A stretch of DNA of 64,000 bases from Rhizophagus irregularis (GCF_026210795.1 NC_089443.1:4402001-4466000); one strand, 5' to 3'. Counted from the stretch's first letter, positions 1 to 11,800 are shown. A program made the numbers and translations. Notes: generated by a model from the letters alone, not told the origin.

Positions 1-1583
1 ATTAAAGTTAATAACAATGTTAACACAGAATCTTATGAATAGAAACTTTTGTAATTATGTTCTGCATTTATTAAGTTATTTATTTATTTTTCTTTTTTGA
101 TAGAACATTTATTTATTAATACAATTACTATTCGTTGAAATTAAGATTATAATTACGTCTAAATTGTAAATCTTAAAATACTCATTAGTTGCGATAATAT
201 TAACATCTTATGCATTTTTTTATGTAGTAAATGTAAATAAATAATAAGTAGTAAAGTTATAACTTTTCAGATAAAACTATTTGTACACGTGAATGTACAT
301 AGCTTTTCTCGTATACGAACCAATTCATGATAATAAAACTATAAAACACTTTTTGACTGAATATGTAAATACAGTAAATACTTTTGAATTAATCATCAAT
401 TTTACAGCAAAATTTCTAATTTTTCTATATTACTTTCATTAATTAATTTTACAAAAACAATAATAATTGATAATGGTTCTTTTGTACCAAGTTTTAATTT
501 ACAAAGGCAAGAAGTTGTATTTTAAGATCTGTCATATTTATTTTGAATTCAAAAGTATCACTGTAATTAAATTCCAACAAATAATTCTCTTGATTACGTT
601 ATCTCAATCCTCATCATCATAATGAAATAATCAGATTCTAACGAATAGTTCTCTTAATTCATCAGGAAATTTTTAGGTAGATCAATCCACCAAAAGTTAG
701 TTTAGAAATACGTGGAATTTTACACATTGAATTGTGTGAACTAGTATCCGCACAGAACCACACATTTCATAATAGAAATATGTGGATTTCTGAGATTTTT
801 GTGCATCGTAAAATTTCATTGAAAATTCGTAGAATTCTTTAGTGGAATAAGTGGAATTCGTCTGAAGATACTACTGCGGAGTTCAAGAAATTACTAAATA
901 ACACAGTATAACAGTGCTAGTTAAAAACATACTAAATATACTAATATAAATTAAATATAGAGAATATAGAACATGCCTTATTAATATATAATAAATTTTT
1001 TTTTGTGGCTCAAAGAATAAATATAAGATATAATCTAGATAATTGTTCAAAAAAAATTAAATAGTACAGTGGTTAGATCGTGAGATACGGTATATTAATA
1101 GTTGTTTGGTTCAGTCCTGAGGCAAGAATAAATTAATATAATCTAATTAAATATTATCCTATATTAATCCATATGTGACGACCTTGAACTCTGTAAATCC
1201 ATTCAACATGTTTCGAATGTTTCGTCAGAGGGTAACTTGAAATTTCCATGATGGTTCCACATATAATTCTCTGCAGATTTTAAACGGCAAAAACTTCCTG
1301 ATGCATGTTATTGTTACCCCTATCTTTATCATCATAATTAGATTCTAATGAATAATTAATTCTCTTGATTATCAATACCCATACGTTTGGCTACAAAAAT
1401 TTATTGCAATACTAGGAAAACTTTCAAATTTGCTTTTTATTTACTGCATTTACATATTTAATAAAGAGCTAATATCTCAAAATAGATTGCATCAACAAAA
1501 AATCATGTATTAAACAATTATATGGACATGTAAAAGAAATTTTTTAATTTTATTAATAAGAATATGAGTACATACTGACTAGT
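1..1583. other. intergenic, no gene seen
   Basis: AT-rich sequence without an open frame that I can support. It contains the SINE-like copy listed at 1056-1155 and, around 660-880, several short repeats of a GTGGAATT-type motif that also occurs in the insertion inside the P450 relic near 56.8-57.0 kb. Nothing else is recognisable. Confidence 0.6.
1056..1155 (+). repeat. SINE-like dispersed repeat, copy 1
   Basis: This copy shares with 4308-4420 and 21299-21412 a head containing CAGTGGTTAGATCGTGA, a middle of about 30 variable bases, a GGTTC-type box (here GGTTCAGTCC) and an A/T tail rich in AATAAAT and TTAATTAAA. The two boxes and spacing resemble the A and B boxes of a tRNA-derived Pol III promoter. 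SINE identity is an inference; the A box is only approximate. Confidence 0.5.
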
Positions 1584-1815
1584 CTAAATATTATATTCAT
1601 CATCAACAAAATCTGTAACTTTAAATTTCTTAATAACGCCTAATTTAGTATATTTATTAATTATTTCAATATTTTCATCATTTTTATCTAAGCTATTTTC
1701 TTCATCATATATAACAATTACTAAAGAAAGTGATTTTTGTGGTACACGATTTGTCCAATTTACGAAAAAGGATTCTAATTCTTCTGGAAGTAAATTAAAT
1801 CGTACGGTAAATATA
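1584..1815 (-). pseudogene. F-box protein C-terminal fragment
   Basis: Read on the minus strand this encodes about 76 residues ending in a TAG at 1584-1586, with segments LLPEELESFF, TNRVPQKSLSLVI and IEIINKYTKLGVIKKFKV. These align without gaps over most of their length with the C-terminus of the intact F-box protein at 42323-43792 (KELEFLLKSLTNRVPQRSFSLII and IEKYIKLGIIKEFRV). No start codon or F-box lies upstream, so this is a 3' fragment of a paralogue. It abuts a Plavaka-like transposase fragment on the other strand, so the break probably lies at the boundary of a mobile element. Confidence 0.75.
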
Positions 1816-1908
1816 GATTCAGAACTTGATAACTTTCAGGTACATTATAAAATTTTAAAATATATAATTATAAGTATTTTATTAATATTCTTTGATCTAT
1901 TATTTTAG

Positions 1909-2933
1909 AAAATGATTATTGATTGGGCAAATAAATTTATTAATTTATTTACACCAATTGCAGATACTGAAATGAAATACCCAAAACTACACAATTGGCA
2001 ACATCACATTATTGATGCTATACGAAACTATGGTGCAATTAATGGTTTCACGACTGAAACTTATGAGTCGTTACATAAATTTTATATTAAAGCTCCATAT
2101 AGAATGTCCAATCGGCGGGATGCAACTTCACAAATAATTAATTTGGTATAGTTCAATTATCATACCATAACTATTAATTTATTATATAAAATTAATCAAT
2201 CATTTATATCATATTAGGTGCGACATGATAGTATTTTAAATTATCTCCAAAAAATAACATCTCCACCTTCAATCAAGAAGCATCGTCAAATTAGAACATT
2301 AGGTGGAATCGAGGGCAGCTTTACATTAGATACCTTTAATGACTTTGTTGATGAATATAGAACTACTCACTTTTTAGCATTAGAAGCTGAAAAAGCATTT
2401 GAAGTATTAATTGACTCATTAAATCAATATTTTGATCTTATCGAAAATATTACTAATAAAGATATTGAAGCAACAATTATTAAGTGGTATACTAGTGCAT
2501 TTATTAGAGAAGTTGATACTATACGAGCTAAAAGCAATTATTATAATGCACCTGCTTTTAGTGATATTGCAATTAATATGAACAAAGAGGAGGCTGAAAA
2601 ATATAATACAATTGATGGAGTATGTTTTGCAAAGGTAAAAATAAGAATTATTATTTTGCATATTTTTATTTATTTATAAAAAAATTTTTTTATTAGATTT
2701 TAATGTTATTTGGATTAAAAATTCCCAGTCATGATGAACAAGAATTGGCATTAGTTCATTGGTATGATTTTAAATACAATGACTTACACTGCTTATTTAA
2801 ATATGATTGTTCATATGTAAAACGTATTCCAATGTTTACTGTTATAGCAATTGAATCTATTATTGAACCTGTTCACATTATTCCATGTTTCAATAAAACA
2901 AATGAATATTTTGTAAATTATTTTATTTTTTAA
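1909..2933 (+). pseudogene. Plavaka-like transposase, C-terminal exons
   Basis: Three exons read through cleanly: 1909-2145, 2218-2634 and 2697-2933, with introns 2146-2217 and 2635-2696 (both GT-AG, both phase 0). An acceptor TTTTAG lies just before 1909. The product has the signature of the C-terminal part of Plavaka/KDZ transposases: KYPKLHNWQHHIIDAIRNYG, GFTTETYESLHKFYIKAPYR, SNRRD, and a terminal HIIPCF...EYFVN block. The DDE catalytic region that should lie upstream is absent; the sequence before 1840 is instead an F-box fragment on the opposite strand. This is therefore the 3' end of a decayed element. Family assignment is from recognition of the motif order only. Confidence 0.65.
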
Positions 2934-4307
2934 ATATAGTTCATCTATTTTTTGAGATTAGTTAGGTACTGTATGTTTTTCTTTTTTGTATTTGTTTCTT
3001 GTGTTTTATTTTCTTACTAACTTATTTTATTTCTTTTATTCTTTAACTTTATGGGTTTTATTTTTTATGGAATTATGGTTTTCATCCTTTTGACCTTTTA
3101 AATTATTTTTGTTCTACCCTTTTTATTTTTGTTCTTGAACACCCTTCTATATATTTTCTTTCTTTTCGTTCCCTTTTCTTTTTTTTTGTTCCAATTTTTC
3201 CTCTTTCGTTTCCTTTTGTTTTTACTTTCTCATTTTATTTGGTATTTCTTTTTAGATTTAAAGACACATCTAATATTAAGTTTGGAGAAAGTAGAATTTC
3301 GTCCTTTTCATTCTTTAACCTTAGCATTTCGTCCTTTTTATTCTTTTATTTGTTATTTTCATTCTTATCTTTGATGTTTTGCCCCTTTCATCTTTTAAAC
3401 TTTGAAATTTCATTATTTTCATTCCTAACATTGCAGTTTTCATCTTTTTATCTTTAATATCAGGGGTTTTGTTTCTTTGTAAAATGTGACACATATTGAA
3501 AGAATTAATTAATAAAAGAAATTACTTTGGATTGCTATATTTGTTTGTTTTAATTAATGCTTTAATTTTATTTTTTAAAAATATTTTTTATAAAAAAAAA
3601 GTGGGATTTTTTTTATCGAAGTTAAAAAAAATTAGTCAATTAGAGTTTAACCAATTAAAATTGAATTTTAAGAGAGGGTGAGTAATATCCCAATTTGCAC
3701 TTGTAATTTGTTTTTAAACGTAAAAAAAAAAATTGAAATGTGCATAAAACAAGATATTAAACAGTGCATTAAACTATGCTAAATGATCAGTGCGCAGTTT
3801 TAACTAATGATCATTGCACAAAATAATCAGTGTGTTGTTTATTGTTGATTGGTGATGATCATTGCAATGATTAACATATTGAATTTTACAGTGTTTTTTC
3901 AATGCATTGTTTTATGCCGATCTAATTTACTGATGTTATTATTTACATCCAAACTTGACTGAAAGTTATTTCAAATGCTAACCGAACTTTGGTCGAAATT
4001 CTAAGCCAAACTTTAGGCGAGTGGCAGCGAACTGCAGCCAAAAAATCGGCTAAAGTTCATTTAGCTTTAGACTAAAATTCAGCCTAAAATCAGCTGGCCG
4101 AATTTTGGCTGATTTGGACTATTTTGACCAGTGACCCCCTCCTTTACTAAAATTTAATAGTACTGAAAATTTCTGATTTTACCAAAAATTTCCAAAATTT
4201 TTAATATGTTTAATTTTCATGTTTGTTTAAATTATCCCCTCCCCCCTCAAAATTTTTGGCTGAAAAAGGATGTTAAACTAATTATTAATTTGGAACGGCC
4301 TTAAATT
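2934..4307. other. intergenic, pyrimidine-rich then AT-rich
   Basis: From about 2950 to 3480 the plus strand is strongly T/C-rich with repeated CATTT(C/T)GTCCTTTT and TTTTTATTCTTTTA blocks; open frames here are compositional. From 3700 to 4260 a run of related CCGAA, CAGCC and GGCTGAATTT phrases suggests an old repeat. No gene is supported. Confidence 0.55.
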
Positions 4308-4420
4308 AAATAGTAAAGACTACAGTGGTTAGATCGTGAGATATGATATTGTAAGTTAAGGTAACCAGTTCAGTTCCTAAGGTGAGTAAAAATAAATAAA
4401 TAAATATAATTTAATTAAAA
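4308..4420 (+). repeat. SINE-like dispersed repeat, copy 2
   Basis: Contains CAGTGGTTAGATCGTGAG, then GTTCAGTTCCTAAGGTGAG and an A/T tail with three AAATA units and TTTAATTAAAATA. It is closest to copy 3 at 21299-21412, with which it shares the CCTAAGGTGAGTAAAAATAA stretch. Confidence 0.55.
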
Positions 4421-4516
4421 TATACACATCATCAGGAAATTTGTTTAGACGTAATTTAGTGTAATATTTCAGAGGTGGTGTAAAATTTTGAAATATTACA
4501 CTAAAATCGTAATATT

Positions 4517-4864
4517 ACAAAAGTTTACGCTCTTAAATTTGAATAATAATAGTAATTTAAGAATATCTCATTATCTACTGATCCAATCAAGACGATCTAT
4601 AGCTCATTGGAATCAGCTCATCAAGACGAATCGAATGGTAGTAAATACGCATTTCTACAGTTAATAGAACGCTCTATAGTATGCAATAAAGTTTTAAATT
4701 AATAGAAAGTTATCTATCAAATGTAGAGATATGATTTTACTATCATTCGATTCGTCATGATGAGCTGATTCCAATGAGCTATAGATCGTCTTGATTAGAT
4801 CAGTAGATAGCGAGATATTCTTAAATTACTATAATTATTCAAATTTAAGAGCGTAAACTTTTGT
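4517..4864. repeat. 348-bp palindrome (foldback), copy A of shared core
   Basis: The left arm starts ACAAAAGTTTACGCTC at 4517 and the right arm ends with its complement at 4864. The arms pair over roughly 140 bp with few mismatches and leave a loop around 4660-4720. The inner part contains ATAGCTCATTGGAATC and GACGAATCGAATGGTAGTAAA, a core also found at 12640-13300, 22235-22769 and 30041-30415. The outer arms are unrelated to the outer arms at those loci. Such perfect foldbacks can extrude as cruciforms. No coding frame. Confidence 0.85.
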
Positions 4865-5008
4865 GTTAATACTTTATCGGACTTGAACATGTTGACTTTT
4901 TTCTATGATTGCAAATCAATTTAAATTAGGTAATAGTTAACATGAATTAGTCCTGTAAAAAATATCACAATGAAGCATGAGCAAATATAGTATTGTAAAA
5001 TAATGAGA

Positions 5009-5488
5009 CTATGCAGTTATTTCAAGTTCACGCTGTTTACATTTAATAAAATATGATCTGGTTTTATATCTACCTTCTATGCTGTCATCATCATCATGAT
5101 CTAAACTGCATAATGGGCATGATGTCTCATCAGTATTTTCATAATAATCGAAATTTTTGCTACTAAATTCTCTATATAAATTAGGATATTGATCTAATGT
5201 TTTGCTACAAAAGTAGGATCGATTATAAGTTAGCTTAGATTGAGGTACTTTCAGAGGAATATATGTATTAGTCAGATTAATTTTTGAAGTCACATGACTC
5301 TGATCGTGAAGAATCTTCATGGTTTCATTGTGTGAACTTGTCACTGAATTCACATGATCTATAATATTTTGTATTTGTGGGTAACTGAGGCTCAAAATAG
5401 CATCTGTACTATAAGAGACCTGTTTAATTTTCTCTATTCCTACATCAGCAAGTTTTAAACAGGCGTATAAAGTGTTGAAAAATGCCAT
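5009..5488 (-). CDS. lineage-specific hypothetical protein, possible 3' exon
   Basis: A 159-residue frame beginning MAFFNTLYAC. The N-terminal part (GIEKIKQVSYSTDAILSL, IQNIIDHV) and the downstream KILHDQSHVTS segment recur in the broken coiled-coil gene at 21602-23287, where the coding strand also carries KILHDQSHVT-like sequence in another frame. The C-terminal third has a CPLC-type knuckle followed about 27 residues later by an IKCKQ segment, which looks like a zinc ribbon whose last cysteine is lost. I recognise it as a multicopy family of arbuscular mycorrhizal fungi without known function. The start is uncertain, since in relatives this segment is internal, so a 5' exon is probably missing. 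Confidence 0.45.
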   Translation of the reverse strand: MAFFNTLYACLKLADVGIEKIKQVSYSTDAILSLSYPQIQNIIDHVNSVTSSHNETMKILHDQSHVTSKINLTNTYIPLKVPQSKLTYNRSYFCSKTLDQYPNLYREFSSKNFDYYENTDETSCPLCSLDHDDDDSIEGRYKTRSYFIKCKQRELEITA

Positions 5489-5958
5489 GTGTTGCTCAAC
5501 GCCAAAAAACGTAGGGAAATGAACCCTTTGTCAATCAACGCTACTTAAAAACGTTTAAAAACGCGTAAACAACAACAATTTAAATGTAAAACTACATGTA
5601 GTAAAACAACGATAGTTTAAAAACATGTATACAATGTATAAAAATGCATATATTGATATTAAAAACGTGTATAGCAATGGTTTGTACGATAGTTAACTTT
5701 ATAGTAATTTATTAATATAATTTATTGTATATTATTTAACATATAAAATTTAATTGTAAATATTATAAATTTATTTATAAAATACAGTAAAATACAAATA
5801 ATACAAATACATTATCTAAAAAATTTAATTCCTCTTGTTATAATTGGATTGCCGCAGATTTTTAAGCGATCAATGTACTAAATTTCCGTTGACAAAGCGC
5901 CCCTGGTGACACAACAATAACAAGGTGGGATTTCAAATAAAAAAAACACAAATAAAAG
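5489..5958. other. intergenic, no gene seen
   Basis: Short AT-rich stretch with repeated AAAAACG(C/T)GTA phrases between 5540 and 5680. It leads into the cassette array and no gene is visible. Confidence 0.5.
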
Positions 5959-7625
5959 TTTCGTTAACGAAACTTACACAATCTGATCCAAGTCTATCTA
6001 CAAGAAAGAAAAAGGAAACGTTAGAAACGTTTCTATTAAAAACATATATATATAGTTTCGTGATGAAATTTACCATTTCAAGTTTCCAGTTGAAGACGAG
6101 CTTAAACCTACAAAAAATAATCAAGAGACATTAGCAAGCGTTTATATTAAAAAAAAAACAAAAAAAAAATATTTCGCAAAACTTACCAAATCTAAGTTTC
6201 CGAATTCAAAACGGCTGAATCTACAACAACTAACCAAGATATGAATTCCCGAAACCTAAATAAAAGAAAAAGGAAATGTCAGTAAACATTTCCTAATTAA
6301 AAAGAAATAAAAAAAGAATAACGGAAGTTTCGTAGCGAATGAAACTTACCGTTTCATGACCCATGTCCAAAACCATATTCTTGAACCTACAAAAAAAAGA
6401 TAAACGTTCAGTTAGAACGTTTTTTAAAGAAAAAAACAAAAAAACGGAAGTTTCGTTGCAAACGAAACTTACCGTTTCAGGACCTGTATCCAATACCAGA
6501 TATTTCTGAACCTACAAAAAAGAAAGGAAACATTAGTAAACATTTCCTAAAAGTAATAAAAAAAAAATAATAAGTTTCAAAGCGAAACTTACCATTTCAG
6601 TCGAATACTGTAAATCCTACACAAAAAGGAAAAAAAAGGAAACGTTAGAAACGTTTCCTTACAAAAAAAGAATTAAAAAAAATTTTTAAAAAAGTTTTGA
6701 AGCTAAAACTTACCCTTTCATTTCCCATTTTCCAAAGCCAAAAATAACGAAAGACCTACAAAAAAAATAAAGGAAACGTTAGAAACGTTCCTTATAAAAA
6801 AGTAAAAAAAAAAACATTTTATAACGAAAGCTTTAAAACTTAACTTTCGTTTCCAAGTTTTCCAAAGTCACCGAAATCCCTACACAAAAAAAAATACAGG
6901 AAACATTAGAAACGTTCCTTATAAAAAAGTAAAAAAAAAAAATTTTTATAATGAAAGCTTCAAAAACTTAACTTTCGTTTCCAAGTTTTCCAAAGTCACC
7001 GAAATCCCTACACAAAAAAAAGAAAGGAAACGTTAGAAACGTTTCCTAAAAGAAATTAAAAAAAATAATAAAAGTTTCAAAGCGAACGCTTTGAAACTTA
7101 CCATTTCGTTTTCTGAGGTCAAACACACTGAAAGGCCTATAAAAAGAAAGTATCGAAACATTAGAAATGTTTCCTAAAAAGTAATTTAAAAAAATATTTT
7201 TTTTTTTAAAGTTTCGACGTGTTGAAACTTACTGTTTTAAATATACTGAATCGAACACACTGAAACCCTACAAAAAAAATATAGAAACATTAGTAATGTT
7301 TCCTAAAAGATAAAAATAATTTTAAGAGTTTCAAAGCGAACGCTTTGAAACTTACCGTTTTCAATATTCCAAACTGAAAATAAGCCAAAAGACCTACAAA
7401 AAAATACAGGAAACGTCAGTAATGTTTTCTAATTAAAAAAAAACTTTAAAAAAAAAAGTTTCAAAGTGAAACGCTTCGAAACTCACCATTTCGCTCTGAA
7501 GTATAATAACGAAGGTCCTACAAAAAAAACCAAAGGAAACGTTAGAAACGTTCCTTCATAAACAAAATAAAATTAAAAAAAAAGTTTTAAAGCAAACGCT
7601 TCGAAACTTACCATTTGGAAAATGG
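5959..7625 (-). repeat. array 1 of intron-like cassettes
   Basis: About 14 units with a period near 100-135 bp. On the minus strand each unit reads: T-rich tract ending TGTAG or TATAG, a 20-42 nt exon-like segment, then a donor (GTAAGTTT in most, GTTAAG or GTGAGT in some). The intervening intron-like segment of 75-95 nt usually carries two hairpins: one beginning at the donor (for example GTTTCAAAGCG paired with CGCTTTGAAAC) and a second AAACGTT...AACGTTT just before the T tract. Exon-like segments of neighbouring units are related (compare 6347-6386 with 6470-6510), and the units at about 6840-6960 and 6965-7015 are near duplicates. Joined exon-like segments give no convincing protein. Confidence 0.8.
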
Positions 7626-8120
7626 GAGTACGAAAGGGAAAGGGAAAACGAAAATGGAAGGGGATAACGAAAAGGGAAAGGGAATAACAAAAAGGGGAAG
7701 GGAAGAACGAAAGGGAAAAGGAAGAAATAAAATAAAAATGGGGAAAACGAAAAGGGGAAGGAGATAACGAAAGGGAAAGACACGTTTTAATTGCTAAATT
7801 ATTTTTTTATATCAAAATCTCAAATAAAGAGATTTTTTATGTATATTTAAAAAGTTTTCTATAATTTATTTTACTTAATAAATTTACTTTTTCCAAGAAA
7901 AAAATAATACAGAAACACTTTTAAAAAATGATTTTTTCTCAATATTCGTAAAGGGAAAGGGGAAAACGAAGGGGAATAGGAAGAACAGAACGAAAAGGGA
8001 AAGGGAAAAATAACGAAAAGGGAGAACGAACGTTTTTTGACATTTCGTTAAAAAATGAAATGAAAAAAAATCAGAACGTTAGGGCCGAAACATATATTAC
8101 CTAATATCATTTTATTATAG
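7626..8120. repeat. purine-rich tract and end of the array 1 element
   Basis: 7620-7780 and 7930-8030 consist of GGGAAAGGGAAAACGAAA-type purine repeats on the plus strand. The segment ends at 8080-8110 with GGCCGAAACATATATTACC, whose complement GGTAATATATGTT(T/C)CGGCC also opens array 3 near 20150. The two arrays therefore share one terminal sequence in opposite orientation, and both pass from hairpin units into a purine-rich tract. Confidence 0.6.
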
Positions 8121-8528
8121 GCGCATACCCCCCACCCCCAGGTAAGATTTCTGGTCACGTGCATGTCAATCATTTTCCTTTTATAGAACTATTGTAATAA
8201 AAGGGATGTGCATTAAAAAAAAAAAAAATTTTTTTTTTTTAAAGTTGTTCTGTTTGAAATTTAAAATGTAATTTTTCATCAATTTTCCCAATATCAAATA
8301 CATTAAAAATAAAATGATAGATAAATTTAAAAATTACATTGCATATAGTGTAGTTATTTGTATTAAAAAAAAATACATTAAAGATTTTCAAGTGAAAAAA
8401 AAATTAAAGTTTTGACGATCATGCCTATTACTGCGTATTGCTGCGGGAGAACTATTTCGCTACAAAAGAAGGAATCTGAATTGCTGCGGAATTCATGACA
8501 CGTAAAACTTTTTTATAAAACGCGTCAA
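8121..8528. other. intergenic, no gene seen
   Basis: AT-rich sequence including a C-rich block CATACCCCCCACCCCC at 8126-8141 and an A13/T14 tract near 8215. The same C-rich block recurs beside array 3 at about 20120, so it may belong to the array element. No gene. Confidence 0.5.
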
Positions 8529-8865
8529 TAACACAGGTCGAAATATGAAAAATCAGTCATCAATCGGCCATATGACTGATTGGTGACTGATTGGTTACCT
8601 ATTAGTGACCGATTCTTTCAATCTGTTACCTATCGGTCACCAACCAGGCATAGATTGTCAATCAGTCACCAATCGGTCATATGACCGATTGGTGACTGAT
8701 TGATTGCCGATTTGTTTACAATATTTGATTTACATATTAAAGTTAAAAAATTAGCATTATAGTCTTATAAAGCAAGTTAAATTATACTTAATCTGAACTT
8801 TTGAGTTTATTTTGATAAATATATTAAGTTTATTATTGACAATCAGTCACCAATCGGTCACCAAT

Positions 8866-11800
8866 CACTGGTCGAATGAAGGGCTACTGGGTAAATTTCA
8901 TATACCCGATAGCCCTATTATATGTTTTCGATTTTAACCTGAATGGCAGCTGATCGATCCACCCGATTTGTGACCGGTTCTCGGCGCAGATCAGGTATAA
9001 GTCATGTGACTTTCAGGTTAGAACATAACGGTAAAGTGCTATATGAATATCGGGAGAATTTCAGCAATCCGATATTTCTCCGAACTATTTATAATATTAG
9101 ATGTATATTTGCTACATCGAAACCCGAAACTTATTATTTATTCATTTATATATACTATATATTATTCATTTATTTATTTATTTAACATAATAACATATAT
9201 ATATATTTATTTTATTATTATATTTTTAAAAATTATATTCGTTAATTTATCCTATTCTATCTATCTACATTATGTTGTTAATGGTTTGGAATATTATTCC
9301 AGTTGGTTCGATTCCAACAAACAACTATTTTTCCCAAAGTTTTTATGCCAACTCTTCCGAACTATTGCCTACTAATACCAAACGAATTAAGCAGAAGATG
9401 GATATTAGATTGTGGTGGATTAGGTTGATTTTGACTTGGTAAAATTGTGAGTGAAATATTATTTCGTTCTCTATAAAAAAAAAGAACGTTTAGTAAACGT
9501 TCTTAACGAAAAATATTAAAAAAAATAAGTTCTGGTACCTTGTGTCAATTTCATCTTGAGCGAATTACCTACAAGAAAACGAAAAAAGTAACGTTAAAAA
9601 TGTTACAAAAAAAAATAGAAAAACCCTTCTATTTACCTTTCGTCCAAAGTCCAGTTCGTAATCTTGTCTGGCGTTCCTACTAAAAAAGAAAGAAACGTTA
9701 GTACGTTTCTTTAAAACAATTAAACACCATACACCGCATTATCCCATATACCTAAGTCCAGGTTCTCCCAAATTCCTAGGAGTCCGGTAATCTAAAAAAA
9801 CAAAAAAAGAAACGTTAATACGTTTCTTTAACATAATTAAACACCAACGCTATACACTTCCCCATATACTTTACCGGGTTCTTCCAAATTCCTAGGAGTC
9901 CGGTAACCTAAAAAAATGAAAAAAAGAAACGTTAATACGTTTCTTTAATACAATTAACGCCATACACTCCTCCCATATATTTTACCGGATTCTTCCAAGT
10001 CCGGTAACCTAAGAAAATGAAAAAAGAAACGTTAGTACGTTTCTTTAACACAATCAAACGTCATACGCCACCCATATATTATACCGAGACTTCCAAGTTC
10101 CTAGGAGTCCGGTAACCTAAAAAAATTGAAAAAAGAACGTTGATACGTTTCTTTAACAGCCCCCATATATCTAAATCCGATTTATTGAAAAAAAAATATT
10201 TAGTTTCGACAAAAAAACTTACCGAATTTAAATACCGAGCTCAACAAATCCTACAAAAAAAAGAAAAAGAAACGTTAAAACGTTTCTTAATAAAAAAATA
10301 AAGTTTCGTAACGATTTTCGTTACGAAACTTACCATTTCGACCTTAGAGTACCGGAGCGGCGGAGCCTACAGATTCTACAAAAAAAAAAAATAATAAGAA
10401 CGTTAGAAACGTTCTTTGAAAAATAAAAAAATATTGAAAGTTTGAAACTTACCCTCTCTTAGGCCTTAGCATCCCAGTCCGGTATAAAAGTCGAAGGGAG
10501 CCTACAAAAATAAATAAAGAAACATTAGTAACGTTTCTTTAAAAAAAAAAATAAAAAAAAAGAATCGAAGTTTCAAAACGAAACTTCGAAACCTAACCGA
10601 AATCCAATATCCAGAGAGTATCTACAAAAAAAGAAGAAACGTTAATATAACGTTTCTTACAAAAAAAAGAATAAAAAAAAGATTGTTTCGCAACGTTTAA
10701 ACTTACCGTTTCGAAACACCGAGCCGAACACTTGAACCTACAAAAAAAGAGAGAAACGTTAATATAACGTTTCTCAAAGAAAAAAAATTTTTTAAGTTTC
10801 GTAACGTAACTAAACGTCGCGAAACTCACCGTCATTTCGAATTTCACAAGGCCGAAATACTTGAACCTACAAAAAAAAAGAGAGAAACGTTAATATAACG
10901 TTTCTTACAAAAAAAAATAAATAAAAAATAAGTTTCGCGTTGTGAAACTTACCATTCGAGGTTTGCCATTTCGAAGCTTTCCACTTGAACCTACAAAAAA
11001 AAGAGAGAAACGTCAGAATAACGTTTCTCAAACTCTCAAAGAAAAAAAAAATTGTAAGTTTCGCAACGCGTTGCGAAACTTACCGTTCGTTTCGTTGAAA
11101 AATGAAAAAAGATATTTCGAAGTATACTTGAAGTATATCTTCGAAATGTCGAATTTAATTTCGTCCGTCTAAGAAGCCGCCCAAAAGAAACCGAACCTAA
11201 AAAGAAAAAAAACGAAACGTTAATAAACGTTTCGTTGAAAAAAAACAAAAAAAAAATATATTTCAAAGTATACTTCAAGTATACCTTCGAAATGTCGAGT
11301 AAGGAGCCGCCCAAAGAAGTCGAACCTAAAAAAGCAAAAAAAACGAAGCGTTAATAAACGTTTCGTTGAAAAAAAAAAACCCAAAAAAGAAAGACATTTT
11401 GAAGTATATATACCTTCAAAATGTCTTATTGATTTCCGTCCGTCCAAGAAGCCAAGAAGCCGCCCAAAGAAGCCGAACCTAAAAGAAAAAGAAACGAAAC
11501 GTTAATAAACGTTTCGTTAGTCGAAAAAACAAAAAAATAATTATTTCGAAGTATACTCGAAGTATACCTTCGAAATATCGAGTTCCGTCTCCAAGGAGCT
11601 GCCCAGCCGAACCTAAAAAAGCAAAAAAAATGAAGCGTTAATAAACGTTTCGCTAGTCGAAAAAATAAAAAAATAAATTATTTCGAAGAAGTATACCTTC
11701 GAAATGTCGAATTCCGAACCTATACCTTCGGCGTTCTGGACCTAAAAAATAAAAAAGAATATTAGTGCTAACGTTCATTAAAACAAATAAAAAAAAATTT

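Noticed and set aside
3129-3681. Phenylalanine/leucine-rich frames
   Set aside because: Products of a pyrimidine-rich plus strand; no domain and no gene-like codon pattern.
8943-9185. 80-codon frame beginning MAADRSTRFV
   Set aside because: It runs into low-complexity sequence, lies in the unique left part of a non-autonomous element and has no recognisable domain.
9300-9320. GGTTCGATTCC resembling a Pol III B box
   Set aside because: No A box or tRNA fold at the proper distance; taken as chance or a very old SINE piece.
10593-11447. Frames across array 2 that might be a tandem-repeat protein
   Set aside because: They read straight through the T tracts and hairpins of the intron-like segments and differ between otherwise similar units, so selection on the protein is unlikely.
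5959-11770. Regularly spaced palindromic repeats resembling a CRISPR array
   Set aside because: The host is a eukaryote, spacers are related to each other, unit length varies widely and there are no cas genes.
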